Shown here: one piece after another, positions 10,941-23,980 of the stretch | How the letters are laid out: every line of letters starts with the position of its first letter | How positions within the stretch are numbered: the stretch's first letter is position 1 | NCBI GenBank assembly: GCA_963669155.1 | Contig: OZ022597.1 | Location: forward strand, 17,855,922-17,919,921 | DNA length: 64,000 nt | Reading direction: 5' to 3' | Source of the DNA: Arbacia lixula | Lineage: Eukaryota > Echinodermata > Echinoidea > Arbacioida > Arbaciidae | Notes under the pieces: model-generated | Told to the model about the DNA's origin: nothing | The model's database searches: none | The model's input: only the letters and a program-made list of their open reading frames with translations | Position numbers and translations under genes: made by a program

Positions 10941-13900
10941 TGTTACACCCACAAATGTAATAATCACCCACAAATGTAATAACGCCCACAAATGTATTAA
11001 CACTTTACCCACAAATGTAATAACGCCCACAAATGTAATAACACTTTACCCACAAATGTAATAATTTTGAACCACCCACAAATGTAATAATCACTTTGCC
11101 CACAAATGTAATAATTTTTAGGGGATATTTTGTTGAATTTCTTCAAAACTGAAACCCTGTACTGATGCATCGGTATAGCGCGCAGTCTTTATTCCAGACC
11201 CAATTATAGGCCCGATCACCTTCTCTCTGTGGAATAACGTGAGAATGGAGCCTAGTCTTTCCTCCAGACCCGAAAATATCAAAAATAAGAACGTAGTCTT
11301 TTTTCCAGACCCAATTATTTCATTTTTGGAATCTTCAAAACCTATGCCCGATCGTCTTATTTTTGTGGAATAACATGAGAATGGAGCCTAGTCTTTCCTC
11401 CAGACCCGATAATTAAAAAAAAAAAGAGCGTAGTCTTTTTCCAGACCCAATTTTTTCATTTTTTGAATCTTCAAAACCAAGGCCCGATCATCTTATTCCC
11501 TAGGGATAACCTGAGAATCGAGTCTAGTCTTTCCTCTAAACCCGATTATTTAAAGAAATGAGAGCCTAGGCTTTTCTCCAGACCCGTTTCATTCATTTTT
11601 TTAAAATCTTCAAAACCAAGATCCCATCATCTCACTCCATTAGAATAACATTAAAATTGAGTCTAGTCTTTCCTCCAGACCTGGTTATTTCAAAAGTAAG
11701 AGTGTAGTCTTTTCTCCAGACCCAATTATTTCATTTTTGAAACCTTAAAAAATAAGACCATCATCATCTTATTCCTGTGGAATGATGCCAACATTTTCCA
11801 AACTAAGACCCTGACTGTGATAAATCAAATGTTTAGAGCGTAGTCTTTCCTCGTAATTGAAATTTGAAAACAAATCTTCAAAACTAAGATCCTATCAGCT
11901 AATTCCGTTTTTTAAATAAAAAAAATTACAACTCAAAAAGTCAAGCACTTTGAGCATGTACATAATGTGTATATAGCTCATTATAAATACTCATCATTAT
12001 CGTCATCTTTTCTTGGCAATGCATGGCATCGCTTTACATTGTTACATATGTGGATACAACACGTCTCAGTGGTCGGCGGTCACACAAACTGACGAATCAG
12101 TCAAAATAGTACATATATATACTTGTATATAACGCACATAGGTGGGACCGATTCGATGGTACGTTGTCTGTCGACTATTCTTTCAATCATCTATGCCTAT
12201 ATTCTAATGGTCTAATTCAATGGTCGGAAAGATGCAAAGTAATTGCATAAAATTTGGGCGATTCAAAATCACTACCTTTGTTTGTAAAGGGCGTTACTAC
12301 GTTTGTGGTTGAAACTATTGCATTTGTGGGTAATGTTATTACATTTGTGGGAGTTATTACATTTGTGGGGGTCTCGTACACCCACAAATGTAATAACGCC
12401 CACAAATGTAATAACACTTTACCCACTCATGTAATAATCTCACCGACAATTGTAATAATGTTTTAGGGTCACTAATTTGATTTCATTTTTTTGACGACCA
12501 TTGAAATCCAGGATATTTGTGGGCGATAGAATATTTCCATGATTAAAAAAAAAAATCCGTCCATGATCAATGATCCATCAGATCGGTTCCTCCTGTCTGT
12601 GTTATATGACCATTTGGACTGATTCGTCAGTTTGTGTTACCACCGAACAATCATTTATTTGGGACGTGTTGTTCCACATATGTAACAATGTTAAGCGATG
12701 CCATGCATCGCCAAGAAATGATGATGGCACTGATGAGTACTTAGAATGCACTAAATCCACCTTATGTAGATGCTCAAAGTACTTAATTGAAAAGAAAACA
12801 GAAAAAACAGGAATGAGATCATAGCCCAGCTAACAAAAAAGAAACGTGCACACATGCATACATATACGCACACATACCCTAATCCTATATTTACCTATCC
12901 TAATCATTTCTTACCCTATCCTGCTCCTATCGTATTTTAAATTATAATTAAAAATATTATTTAAATTATTATTTACCAGGAAAGACTACGCTCTAAATAT
13001 TTGATTTATCACAGTCAGGGTCTTAGTTTGGAAGATGTTGACATTATTCCACAGGAATAAGATGATGATGATCTCATTTTTTAAGGTTTCAAAAATGAAT
13101 TAAATGGGTCTGGAGAAAAGACTACGCACTTATTTGTGAAATAACAGGGTTTAAAGGAAAGACTACTAGGCTCCATCCTCATGTTATTCCATGAGAATCT
13201 GATGATGTGGTCTGAGTTTGTAAGGTTCAAAAAACAATTAAATGGGCCTGGATAAAACACTACGCTCTAACTTTTAAAATAACCGGGTCTGGAGGAAATA
13301 CTTTAATCAATTCTCATATTTTTCCACAGGAATAAGATGATGGGGCCTTGGTTTTGAAGATTTAGAAAGTTTATTAATTGGATCTGCAGAAAAGACTACG
13401 CTCTAACTTTTAAACTAACTGGGTCTGGAGGAAAGACTAGAAACCATTCTTATCTTTTTTCACAGGAATAAGATGATGAGGCCTTAGTTTTGAAGATTTA
13501 GAAAGTTAATTAAATGGGTCTGCAGAAAAAGACTATGCTCTTACTTTGAAATAACCGGGTTGGAGGAAAGACTAAACTTGATTCTCATGTTATTCCACAA
13601 GAATAAGATGATAGGGCCTTGGTTTTGAACATTTGAAAAAATGAAATAATTGCATCTGGAGAAAATACTACGCTCTTAATTTTGAAATAATCGGGTCTGG
13701 AGGAAGGACTAGGCTTGATTCTCATGTTATTTCATAAGAATAAGATGACGGGGTCTTGATTTTGAAGAATTGAAAAAATGAAATAATTGGGTCTGGAGAA
13801 AAGACTACACTCTTACTTTTGAAATAACCAGGTCTGGAGGAAAGACTAGACTCAATTTTAATGTTATTCTATAGGAGTGAGATGATGGGGCCTTGCTTTT

Positions 13901-14575
13901 GAAGATTTAAAAAAATGAATGAAACGGGTCTGGAGAAAAGCCTAGGCTCTCATTTTTTTTTTAAATAATCGGGTTTAGAGGAAAGACTAGACTCGAATCT
14001 CAGGTTATCTCTCAGGAATAAGATGATCGGGCCTTGGTTTTGAAGATTCAAAAAATGAAAAAATTGGGTCTGGAAAAAGACTACGTTCTTTTTTTTAATT
14101 TACGGGTCTGGAGGAGAGACTATGCTCGATTCTCATGTTATGCCACAAAAATAAGACGATCGGGCCTTGGTTTTGAAGATTCAAAAAATGAAATAATTGG
14201 GTCTGGAAAAAAAGACTACGTTCTTATTTTTGAAATTATCGGGTCTGGAGGAAAGACTAGGTTCCATTCTCACGTTATTCCACAGGGAGAAGGTGATCGG
14301 GCCTATAATTGGGTCTGGAATAAAGACTGCGCGTTATACCGATGCATCAGTACAGGGTTTCAGTTTTGAAGAAATTCGACAAAATATCCCCTAAAAATTA
14401 TTACATTTGTGGGTAAAGTGATTATTACATTTGTGGGTGGTTCAAAATTGTTACATTTGTGGGTAAAGTGCATTATTACATTTGTGGGTGAAATTATTAC
14501 ATTTGTGGGTAAAGTGTTATTACATTTGTGGGCGTTATTACATTTGTGGGCGTTATTACATTTGTGGGTGTAACA
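10941..14575. mobile_element. 3.6-kb giant palindromic foldback element
   Basis: Both ends read TGTTACACCCACAAATGTAA from outside inward. Each terminal domain is an array of eight copies of a CCCACAAATGTAATAA-type word, facing inward on the left (10941-11120) and in mirror image on the right (14398-14575). Inside these are opposing arrays of units of about 140-150 bp carrying CTTTCCTCCAGACCCG or its complement, about 4-5 units on the left (11180-11880) and about 9 on the right (12975-14340). A second smaller inverted array of the CACAAATGTAATAA word surrounds the centre near 12375. No transposase is visible. Unit 1 has the uninterrupted CT tract at this site. The target duplication is unreadable because the flanks are C-rich. 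Confidence 0.85.
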
Positions 14576-15841
14576 CCCCTCCCCCCCCCTCTCCCTCTCT
14601 TTCTTTCTCTTTCTCTCTCTCTCTTTCTCTCTGTCTCCCTCCCCCTCTCTCATATTCAGCTAAATTCTGGTCTCACGTCTCCCTTTCTCCAGCCATAGGG
14701 TCCATGCTCCAGCCAATGTTCAATCTCGCTTTCTGTACCCCTCTCATCCCCTTCATGTTTTCTTCTCACCTTCGTGTTTGTTAATTTCGTCTTCACATTT
14801 ATTTTTCTTTACAAAAAGCAACGAAAGGCATTCAAGAAATTTTGGCAAAATGTGTAAAATCTTTTCCATTAAAAGTACCGATTTCCCATTCAACTCATAA
14901 TCAAATGGGACATGTTTTTGTTTTTCTCTCATTTGTGACGACCGTTGTGTAATCACATTCAACATTTCAAAATGGGGGCACCAGCAAACTCCCTTACACC
15001 GATGAAGCAAATAGTATGCAAACTGTACGTGTTACAATAAACTAAATAAAGAAGGACTGTAAACAAATAAATCTCTTGTGTGTTATCATCGTTACCATCG
15101 TAGTTGCCTAGCGTATTGCATATGTTAATATAACAAAAAAATACCAAAGAGTAAGGGCATGCCAAATGTTTCAGAATTTCTTCTGTTTCGCTGGTGTCCT
15201 CATTTTTAATGTTAAACACCGGTCGCAATAAATGAGCGAAAACCAGAAACATGTACAATTTCATGAAAAATGATAAGTGAAATGTGAAATCACTAATTTT
15301 ATAGTTGAATCAATCAACTTTGACACATTTTGCCAATATTTTTTGAAAGCAGAATTTCATGAAATTTCCCTGCCCGTTGAGCCTAAATATAAAAGCTCCC
15401 TCGCTTGACCTTCTTATCATCATGATCGTGATAGAAAAAACAAACATGCAATGTGCAAGGCAGGTAAACGAAATACCCTGACAATATGCTCGCATATAAT
15501 CTGAATATGTGATTAAACCGGTCCATGAACCGACTCTTCGTTAGGCTACATGTAGATCTGATATCTAACCAATGAGGTATTGTTTGGCTCTATGATAAAA
15601 CTTACCAACTGGTGCCGAAGATAACTGTAATGATTCAACTGATGGACATTGAAGAATGAAAAATCAATAGCTGTTGTTAAAGATGATGTACAAGGAGACA
15701 GTTGGAAACGACAGCATTTGCCGTGTACAGATGTGCGTTCAATATGGCGGCATAGAGCTTACAATGTAATACGTGATATTTGAACTTAATTGATCCACGG
15801 CTCCGTTATGTGTGTTACGTACGCCCTTGTGGATATGGATG
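14576..15841. other. Type-A spacer of unit 2 after the foldback insertion
   Basis: Resumes the CT tract and then follows unit 1 (about 1890-3121) colinearly. No exon recognised. Confidence 0.6.
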
Positions 15842-16248
15842 CCCGGGGGGGGGGGGGGCACTCACATACGTTGGTGGTACAGTGACGTGCCGCTTTGAAG
15901 ACCCCCTTTTTGAGACCTCGATATCCGTTCTTTAGATCCTCTATATCCTACGCATGGCGAAAGTTCCGCGAAAGTTCCGCTCCTTAGCCTCCCCGCTGTG
16001 CCCCTCCCTCCGTTCCCCAGGTCCGCGGCTTGCGTGCAAGCATCGTCGCATGTGCAGCGAGGATAGTTCTATAGACCCTGTTTTTCACGATGCCGGCCGG
16101 GAATGCCGGTATATTTTTAGTTCCTAAGACCCCATATTTTACGCGGATTTTACCCTTGTAGTCAGTTCCTTAGACCCCCATTTCAGGGTTTCGTGAGGCA
16201 CACCCCCATCAAAATATAATTTGAGTGCCCCCCCCCCCCCCCCCCGGG
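15842..16248. mobile_element. Poly-G-ended MITE, unit 2 copy
   Basis: Matches the 3122-3531 element. TATGGATG flanks both sides (15834-15841 and 16249-16256). The G run is shorter (14) and the C run longer (18) than in unit 1, as expected from slippage after duplication. Confidence 0.8.
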
Positions 16249-16340
16249 TATGGATGTCTGGGTTTTCCCGCACTACAGTGGACTTTGAACTCAACTTATT
16301 GTCATGGACTCTACCCCGAAATGAATCCGTTTTGCGAATG

Positions 16341-16559
16341 TAGCCTAGGTACTAAGCTGTGATGTGCATACGGACACAACTCAGTCTGTCATCAACTATG
16401 TCTGGTAACACTGACTACGCCATAATGACGTCATAGCTCTTCTGGCTTCTTTTTGAGAGGAGGAGTGAGGATGAGATTGGGGCATAGTCTGTGTTACCAG
16501 ACATAGTTGTTAATAGACTGGGCTGTGTCCATGTCCCTTACAGCCTAAAACCTAGGCTA
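16341..16559. repeat. 219-bp palindromic element, unit 2 copy
   Basis: Same arms and TGACGTCA-containing loop as 3624-3842, inherited with the unit. Confidence 0.7.
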
Positions 16560-18814
16560 CTTGGCGTTCTACCCATCAACTCACGCACACGCCTGCACAT
16601 AACATCAGACACACCCACCTAACATACACGCACACATACATCATGCCGAATGACACACACACAAACGAACAAATTATAGATACAAGCATATACAAATATA
16701 CACACAGCAAAGATTATACACTGACAGCTCCACAGCCATGCATAGTTTTGGGTATTAAAATAATAACGCATGTACAGTACATCAAATAGCACAAACACAT
16801 GAACACTTACGTTTGCATTTAATCGTACACATTCAAAGCAGATATACACTATGTACACTATCTCTCTGCGTAGCATTTTGTGTTCCACGCATTACTCTGG
16901 TTTTACAACAATATTCACTAAGAAGTTTACTTCTAACTTCAAATTGTAAATTTCTACAATACGTTAAGCACTGTCCACTTGCAACTCTGCTTTTCACAAT
17001 AATTGTGATGTGCGTGCTTGTGAGGAATATAATCTCACAGACTTGGAGAGACTTCGTGCTCGTTCATTCAGAAGTATTGTAGTCGCATACAAAGCTAGAT
17101 GGGAACTGTGGGTAGTCAATACAGATTTCAATAAAAATATGATATATACAAGTCATTGCAAGGCACCAAGGTAGTAACTAAGAAAATCCATTACTTTGAG
17201 AAGATAAAATAGCATCAGCCCAGTTTGCAGACACGTGGTCCGTTTTGGCACCTGAAACTTCATGGTGTTTGGTAAGATCAGACTAGAGGGTAGTTTACTC
17301 TTTTGTGTCCTGATACACCACCGTACAATATGGCCGTATGCTTGTCTACTTAATGAGACTCATTACCAACTAGCAGTAATGGTCGTCCCTGCACGAAATC
17401 GTAAACAAATACGTTATAACACGGAAAAATCAACGATATAGTGGCCAAAAAGCGAAAAAAAGCTCAATTGATCAAACACAGATCGAACACAAATGTGATA
17501 AATGTACATTTCTTATAGGCAAACGAGCGCTCTCGTTGATATTCTTGTATAATTTTGTTACATAGGTTTACAAAAGGGTCATTAAATATCTTTGCAAAGC
17601 TAGTTTACGGTGCATCGCCAAAGGTATATACAAATGATCCAGCTGAACTAACAAACCTAGTAATTGGTATATTGTAGCTGCAATAGTCATCACAAGGCAA
17701 TAAGTATGTGGTAAAGTGGTTTTAATCATCACAGGTCTTTTACAAACAGTAGCATAGTACACGGACATTAATGATAATCTCTCGCTATAAAAATGAATTA
17801 CTCGAGTGAACATTGAGCATTGAACATTGCTTTACGTTTATTATGCATGTACGATACAATTGCATTGACTATTGTTTAGTGTGCCGATTTTGCACCTTCA
17901 TGTTTGATGATAAAACCATAGATAAATCATTGCGAACGAGATGACGGTGTATAAATCAATGAAACTTAACTTCAGAGAACTTCTAAAAAATACATCACAG
18001 TTCACTAGAAAAATATATATATCTTAGGATGCAAACGTACACAGTATTGACAGATACTCTATTTAAAAAGAACAGCAAAATATCTTGAAAAAGGTGTACA
18101 AAAAACATTAAAAACATGTTCAAATATTTTCTAGGATAAAATTCAGTCTTATAACCTGTACAGCAGTAGAGGTTTTTCCAAAGTAGAAAATAACAAAAAC
18201 TTAGAAAACACATTCGTTCAGAAAATGTTCATCTTCTTGCGAAAAGCTAAGCTTCAAATCTTCTTGTCTTGTCGCCCTCTCGTGACGTCTGTATGTACAG
18301 TTATTGAGTGGGCACTCGATCCATAATCATGATAATGATTTGTGTGTATGGGCAGTGATCTAGTTATGTGGAGTTGAGATTTTATACGTAGTCATTTCAA
18401 CTCTTACATCATAATGACGATGATGATTCCTTCATTGAAAAGGTCTTTTATCACAATAAATACTACAAGTAAACAAAATTTTGCATTGAGCCTATTTGTT
18501 ACATGTAGGTTCAGATTTTCTGCAAGAAATGAGTCTCTTTTAACGTTTTCTTGACCATAATTATCAAAACAGATCTTCACATTCCCACAGTTACTTATGA
18601 ATACACCAATACTATGAACAACTTTCATGAAACAATTTTGGTCTCATCCCAAAGCATTCAGTAAACAAACAAGGGTTTTAGATCTCGATCTTCTAAATTG
18701 ATATTGTATAACACAATATAAATGAGTAGAAATACCAGTGTTGACGTAGTAAGACCTCACACGCTATTCGATCTCCTCGTATGAAAGGCGACTCTCTACA
18801 TTAATATGCAATTA
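16560..18814. other. Spacer downstream of TRIM copy 2
   Basis: Aligns with 3843-6609 of unit 1 but without the 509-bp TTAA segment. The empty site is at about 18538-18545. No gene recognised; the short open frame at 17616-17813 is discussed among the rejected items. Confidence 0.5.
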
Positions 18815-20725
18815 TTAACATGTCTCACCAGAAAGGGGGACTGGGTTCTTACGGAAGATGTGAAGTTTGGTAGATTCGCCTATAGCGATCTCCCCCGTCG
18901 AGAATTCCCTGATAGAGCACACGTAGCTATTGACAGGGTAATCATCGAGGACTCTCCTGACGAGCCTCAGCTGATTCGTGTACAGATCGACACTCACCAG
19001 ACCAACCTTCCCCCATCCAATCAGGATGTTGTCATCCTGCAACACAGTAACGCGCGCATAGAAGCCCTCATTGCTGACGTCATACATCACATTGCCCTCT
19101 CCATCCACCACTCTGACTGATGAGCGATCACTCAGTACCAGCATCTCGCTGTGATTCATGGTGCAGACTGTCCAGGGTTTATAACCAGGACAAGGGATCT
19201 CCCTCACTGGTGGCCCACCCACAGGAGTAAAGACGCGTACTACCTTAGCATCCACACACCCTACATATATATGATCGCATCCATCAACATCCATACCTCC
19301 GTTTGCATCAACCTTTTGAAACGAAACTGCATTGCATTTCTCCCACGTCTGTGTGTAGAGAGATATGTTACCATGAAAATCACGTACTACGTATCGTCCA
19401 TCAGGTATGACAGACACATGATTGACCTGCATACTAGGCAGCCTTATATCATGTGATTCACTCACAGTGCACACCTTTAACCCCCAACTTTGTATAACAT
19501 TCATATTCATAGATCGAATAAGAGGAAGATACACTACCACCATCCTGCCATCATGCGTAGCTGCCAAGCTCTGCACTATCACGTCACTGAGGGCTAGCTC
19601 ATTCCTCTTTTCCAGGAGCCACTGCTGTTCAAGGCTCAGCTCACCCAGAATGTGCTCATTATCAATCATGTAAGGAGTGAATGTCAGACACGCCACTCGA
19701 CGCGCAACTTTTTTCGGCTTTTCCCAGTCTTCCGTGTTCGCACTTGCTAACAATTCTTGTAACCTACTACACAGATTATCATGGACAGATAATGTCTGTC
19801 CTTCGATCACATTTTCTACTCCCTTCCCGATCAAATCATTAGCACTTCTGATGCATGCGACCTTCAAATCTCGTTTCTCCCTAATTTTGCGCACTTGAGC
19901 TCTGAACTCCTCTCTGTATGCGTTACACTTCTTGACGAGATCATCTCGCTTCTTTGTGATCATTGTGAAGTGTTGGTTAGCTGTATCCCACGCTTTGTTT
20001 ATTTGTGTTATGATCTCGTCAAGAGTGGGTTCAACTTTTGTCAGCCCCTCGCCCCTTAAATCAATGTCATGCGTTGCATCACTTGGGATCGATTCCATGA
20101 ACGCTTTCACCTGGCTTTGAATGGATGCAATCCTATCGTTCACTGTCTTCATGTACTTTGTCACATCTTCAATTTCATGTCCGGACCCACCGTGATCAAT
20201 CACACGACATCTGACACACACAGGTATTTTACATGACGTGCAAATCCATTCTTTTTCTTCCTGAGGATGTTTTGCGCAAGTTTGCTTGATCTTTACTTTC
20301 CCACTAACGACGTCATCAATGCTTACTAACACGTGACGTGCAGTAAGTTTGATCTTCCTGTGATCATCGACGCACGATTCACACAAATAGTGACTGCATT
20401 TCTCGCAGTAACACAGTGCCGGTGATTTAGTGTTATCCTCGATGTTACAGACTGTGCAGATCTGAACGCCAGATTTAACATCCGCAATCATCGACTTGAG
20501 AGGAATGTTTGTTTGGAGCTTCGAGACATCGCTGTGTTCCAATGATGTTGCCTCGCGACAGAGCGGGCATGCTAGCTCAATCTTTTCCTTCTGTGATTGT
20601 AAAAGTTGCTGCAAACATCTCTCACAGAAAGTGTGAGAGCATGCCAGCAGTTTTGGCTCCTCCATTAACTGGAAACATACACAGCATTCCAAGCCCTGCA
20701 CCTCGACGGTATGTCTGGTTGCCAT
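18815..20725 (-). CDS. TRIM copy 2: RING-B-box-coiled-coil protein with NHL-like propeller
   Basis: This is a 636-residue single-exon CDS from the shared start (GCCATGG at 20725) to TAA at 18815. The frame stays open 11 codons further upstream to a Met at 20758, but that part overlaps the candidate 5' UTR intron and is missing from copy 1. All RING and both B-box zinc ligands are present. Differences from copy 1 in the N-terminal half are few: L44S in the RING region, G123R, the CTSC-KIPVC segment of B-box 2, and E182G. The propeller differs at loop positions: NANGG in place of AGGG near residue 472, YKPWT near 514, GKVGL near 570 and a two-residue-longer PVNSYVC loop near 597. It is expected to be an E3 ubiquitin ligase; the target is unknown. 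Confidence 0.92.
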   Translation of the reverse strand: MATRHTVEVQGLECCVCFQLMEEPKLLACSHTFCERCLQQLLQSQKEKIELACPLCREATSLEHSDVSKLQTNIPLKSMIADVKSGVQICTVCNIEDNTKSPALCYCEKCSHYLCESCVDDHRKIKLTARHVLVSIDDVVSGKVKIKQTCAKHPQEEKEWICTSCKIPVCVRCRVIDHGGSGHEIEDVTKYMKTVNDRIASIQSQVKAFMESIPSDATHDIDLRGEGLTKVEPTLDEIITQINKAWDTANQHFTMITKKRDDLVKKCNAYREEFRAQVRKIREKRDLKVACIRSANDLIGKGVENVIEGQTLSVHDNLCSRLQELLASANTEDWEKPKKVARRVACLTFTPYMIDNEHILGELSLEQQWLLEKRNELALSDVIVQSLAATHDGRMVVVYLPLIRSMNMNVIQSWGLKVCTVSESHDIRLPSMQVNHVSVIPDGRYVVRDFHGNISLYTQTWEKCNAVSFQKVDANGGMDVDGCDHIYVGCVDAKVVRVFTPVGGPPVREIPCPGYKPWTVCTMNHSEMLVLSDRSSVRVVDGEGNVMYDVSNEGFYARVTVLQDDNILIGWGKVGLVSVDLYTNQLRLVRRVLDDYPVNSYVCSIREFSTGEIAIGESTKLHIFRKNPVPLSGETC

Positions 20726-21211
20726 GGCGAAATCTGGGAAGTGAACACAAACATGCAATTATACTAGTTGAAATAAAAGTGGAGTTACGTGATTTTCCTA
20801 CCAAGCCTGGCGTTCGTCGATACTGTACGAAAAACAATTTGCAAAGATTATGTGATGAAGCTTTAGGATATCGGATAACGTAGAAATGAAAGGAAAGAAG
20901 ATTCTAAGTGGATTTACATATTAACAAGGATTTGAATAAGAGCAGCATATATTCAGTGATCCTCAGGCCTTCCAATAACATATGATTTAAAAATGAGGTA
21001 ATAAGAGATTCTTAGTGGATACCTGTATACATATTTACAATAAATTAAACAAAATATAAATACTGTAATCCTCAGACCTTTCTCCCAAAACCCAGGCGGA
21101 TACACATGTATGAAAGTAATCACACTGATACAAGTCATAGTAATAATTATCCAAGAGCAAAAAGGAGAGGCAGATGGAGAGATGGAAGGAAGAGGATGAG
21201 AAGAAGGAGAG
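20726..21211. other. 5' flank of TRIM copy 2, with a 126-bp promoter-proximal deletion
   Basis: Includes the candidate 68-bp 5' UTR intron (20734-20801). At about 20839 the sequence jumps from AAAACAATT to TGCAAAG. Units 1, 3 and 4 have about 126 bp more here (41233-41358 in unit 4), including a purine-rich stretch. TT at the junction is compatible with a microhomology deletion. Confidence 0.65.
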
Positions 21212-21578
21212 TAAAAGAGGAAGAGAGAGTGGAATATGTGGAGATAGAGAGAAAGGTAATGCCATATAGAGGTGGGATCATTCAATCCCTAAAGATTCAA
21301 TATCATTAAGATTAAAGACCGATAATACGTTTTCACCCATGTCTTATTATTACCATTGTACGGGGGGGGGGGGATATTTAAGTAATATGGTTGCAGGAAA
21401 TCCGTACACTTAAGAAAATCAAGGATTTCCTTGAGACAATGTAGTAATACAAACATAATATCGCGCCTATAAAGACCAGTGAGAACACAACAATGGCCAT
21501 TGTGTGCCACACCTGTCATCACAGTGTCATTGATGATGCATGATCTATCTGGCAGAACAGACCTGATAAACTAAAACA

Positions 21579-21631
<53 letters not shown>

Positions 21632-23003
21632 TCTGTTTCCATCCAATTCAATCATTTACTCTATCATCACCACCCTCCCTCATCTCTCCATCTCACCCCC
21701 CCCCCTCTCTCTCTCTCTCTCTTTATTTCATCATTTTTGCTGGCGCCACACCCCCTTTCTCTCTATAGCGTCTATGAAGATTTCAAATAATGCCAATCTT
21801 ACCTTGTTCAGCTAATAAGGTAAACAATGAATGTTGCTCTGCCTTCAAACTTCAGCTTTCAAGTACCACGCACAAACTAAAAATACGGGTGCTGTGACGT
21901 CAGCTCCTCTTGGTCTTTCCCTGATTGCCTGAAGGATGGTAATAAGACGAATGCTCCTTCGGTCTAGGCATATATAAAGTATATTGTATCTTGATTCGGC
22001 TCACTTTAACACAAGGTTCGTGTAAGTTCTGATGCCAAAGTCAAACTACTAAAAGACAGCTGAAAGAATAGCGTCGACCATGTACTGTGCATTCAGTATG
22101 GAATGATACAACATACATGATTTCGCTCTAATAATAAACATGGTAAAATGTTTAGTCTTGGCTCGCGTGTATGACTCAACCACCGTTGTGGTGTTCTTCT
22201 TCCTGTGCAGGAGACCACAGTTCATTACATGTTTCCTGTCTTTGTTGCCTGATTTCTGATGACACCTTGATCGTGCTATCACGGACCCTCTATGATATTG
22301 CGAAACATACGTTTATTCTGATGCACATTTTTACAACACGTACACTCTGGAAACGTTAGTTCCTTCTAGGAATCATAGGAATAAGAAGCAATTGATACTT
22401 GGTGTGTGACAGCAAACATTTTATGGGATCTGTTTATATATCTTTGACACAAATGCACCAATAGCTAGCTCATGAAGATTTCAAGTAAGTGATGGTAGTG
22501 GTAAAGATTATGGGAACCGTAACCATGGTGTAAATTATTACCCCCCCCCCCCCCTAAATGCAAATAAAGGCAAATCAGCGACAGCGACAACAACCGTAAC
22601 CATTGCAAAATCATATTGGCATCATCACGGGTCCTATTCTGAGTTGATTTTGTTATTACGTGGAGGATCTACATAATAGGTATCAAGTTGAAATCAAACA
22701 ATCCATGTCAAACGAGAACGGGACCTATAATCATGGCAGCCATTGCCACTAAGACGTGTCCAGACTTTATCCTATTATTGTGGTTGCAACAATGAACACA
22801 CAGAGGGATCGATCAATTCGCCCATCACTATGGATTGTAGGCTCCCAGGGAATATAAAGAGACCCGGATGTTGCGAAACCTCTTCGTTGGCTCAATCTTT
22901 ATGTAGACAGGCACGTGTTCTCTCGAGGGTACTAAGCCCAGACGATCCTTGTACCTCCCCCCACCCCCCCCCCCCCGCCACTCCCACCATCTCTATCTCT
23001 CTC

Positions 23004-23076
<73 letters not shown>

Positions 23077-23789
23077 TTATTTATATAGATAGATATATAT
23101 GATGAAAGAAAAGTAATAAGACATTGATGCTAAGACATCTTTTAGGCATTTTTATGAGAAATTATAAAAGTTGAAACAAAATTGGTGTGTTATATTTATA
23201 TCATCCATTCTTGGTGGTGGGGCTCGCGTGAACATATGTGGAAAGGGAGGATAACATAATAAGAGTATGGGCTCATGGAGGAAAATAAGTAAAAAGGGCC
23301 ATTTTATCTCTCTTTCTTATCAACGCATGAATAAGAGCATACAGGAATACGTTTTTGTCACAATGCAGGTTAATAACAAATGTAACTTGAAATAGCAATA
23401 GCTTGAAATAATAGAAAGACGCAAGTCACCGTCTCTGCACGAATAAAATGTCTAAATCAACATTGACATAAGTAACGTGCATAGTCATCTGTGAGCATTG
23501 TTGGTGATAGAATGGAAACTGTGACCTTTACAAAAAAAGGTGGTAAATCGCGTGCTGCTATTATTTATATTCCCTTTCTACGCCTCTCATTCCTTCCTGT
23601 ATAAATATTGTTGATTTTGCTGTAAAAACACAAAATCCCCAACACAATGTGTAATTAATTTTATGCCTTATTTCCCTCGAGCGGGTGACTTACCTATAGT
23701 CATCTGAGCCCACGTGAACAGGTATCATTTTTTTTTTAAGTGTACAGTCTTAGTGATTGCCCTTTTTTGCCCTCTACTCTTTCACCCAG
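21212..23789. other. Type-B spacer upstream of the SLC16-like exon, unit 3
   Basis: G run at 21361-21373, (CT)n tracts at 21590-21630 and 21710-21725, C runs near 22541, and a (CT)n(TA)n compound microsatellite at about 23000-23072. TTCCTGTGCAG near 22200 looks like a splice acceptor, but no recognisable exon follows it. No other gene is seen. Confidence 0.5.
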
Positions 23790-23980
23790 GTCTGATGTAT
23801 GACGTCACTCACTCCTTCCCCTTCACGTTCCAAATCCTAGGGGGTGTGCTGGCCGTAACAGGCGTGACCACAGTCACGTGTCTATGTCACAAGCGGAAGG
23901 ACTTCAACTCGACAGTGCAGAACTCATTAATTATTAACCCTTCTTGTGCCAAATCAAATGCTGCTCTATGGGTTTTGTGA
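23790..23980 (+). pseudogene. Orphan terminal exon resembling a monocarboxylate transporter (SLC16), unit 3
   Basis: CTCTACTCTTTCACCCAG is a strong acceptor. The exon then reads (G)-LMYDVTHSFPFTF, a glycine-rich hydrophobic segment (ILGGVLAVTGVTTVTCL) and a basic cytoplasmic start (CHKRKD). The Gly-Leu-x-Tyr-Asp-x-Thr pattern followed by a membrane helix is the layout of the last two helices of MCT/SLC16 proton-linked carboxylate transporters. In unit 4 the frame ends at TAG after DFNSTV. Here that codon is CAG, so the frame runs 20 codons further to TGA at 23978. No upstream exons for the other helices were found, so this is probably a duplicated gene fragment. Family assignment is by eye. 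Confidence 0.55.

Larger units (their letters stand above)
9052..21211. repeat. Tandem array unit 2
   Basis: Colinear with unit 1 (same CAGGG element, poly-G-ended MITE and 219-bp palindrome), but about 3.1 kb longer because of the foldback insertion at 10941-14575, and lacking the 509-bp TTAA segment. It carries TRIM copy 2 on the minus strand. The last few hundred bases, around the unit 2/3 junction, closely match the unit 4/5 junction. Confidence 0.9.

Noticed and set aside
14034..14369. 111-codon open frame in the foldback element
   Set aside because: It consists of repeated translations of the 145-bp internal units, with no transposase motif.
22743..23102. 119-codon open frame near the (CT)n(TA)n tract in unit 3
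   Set aside because: Its second half is translated microsatellite and the frame is not kept in units 4 or 5.
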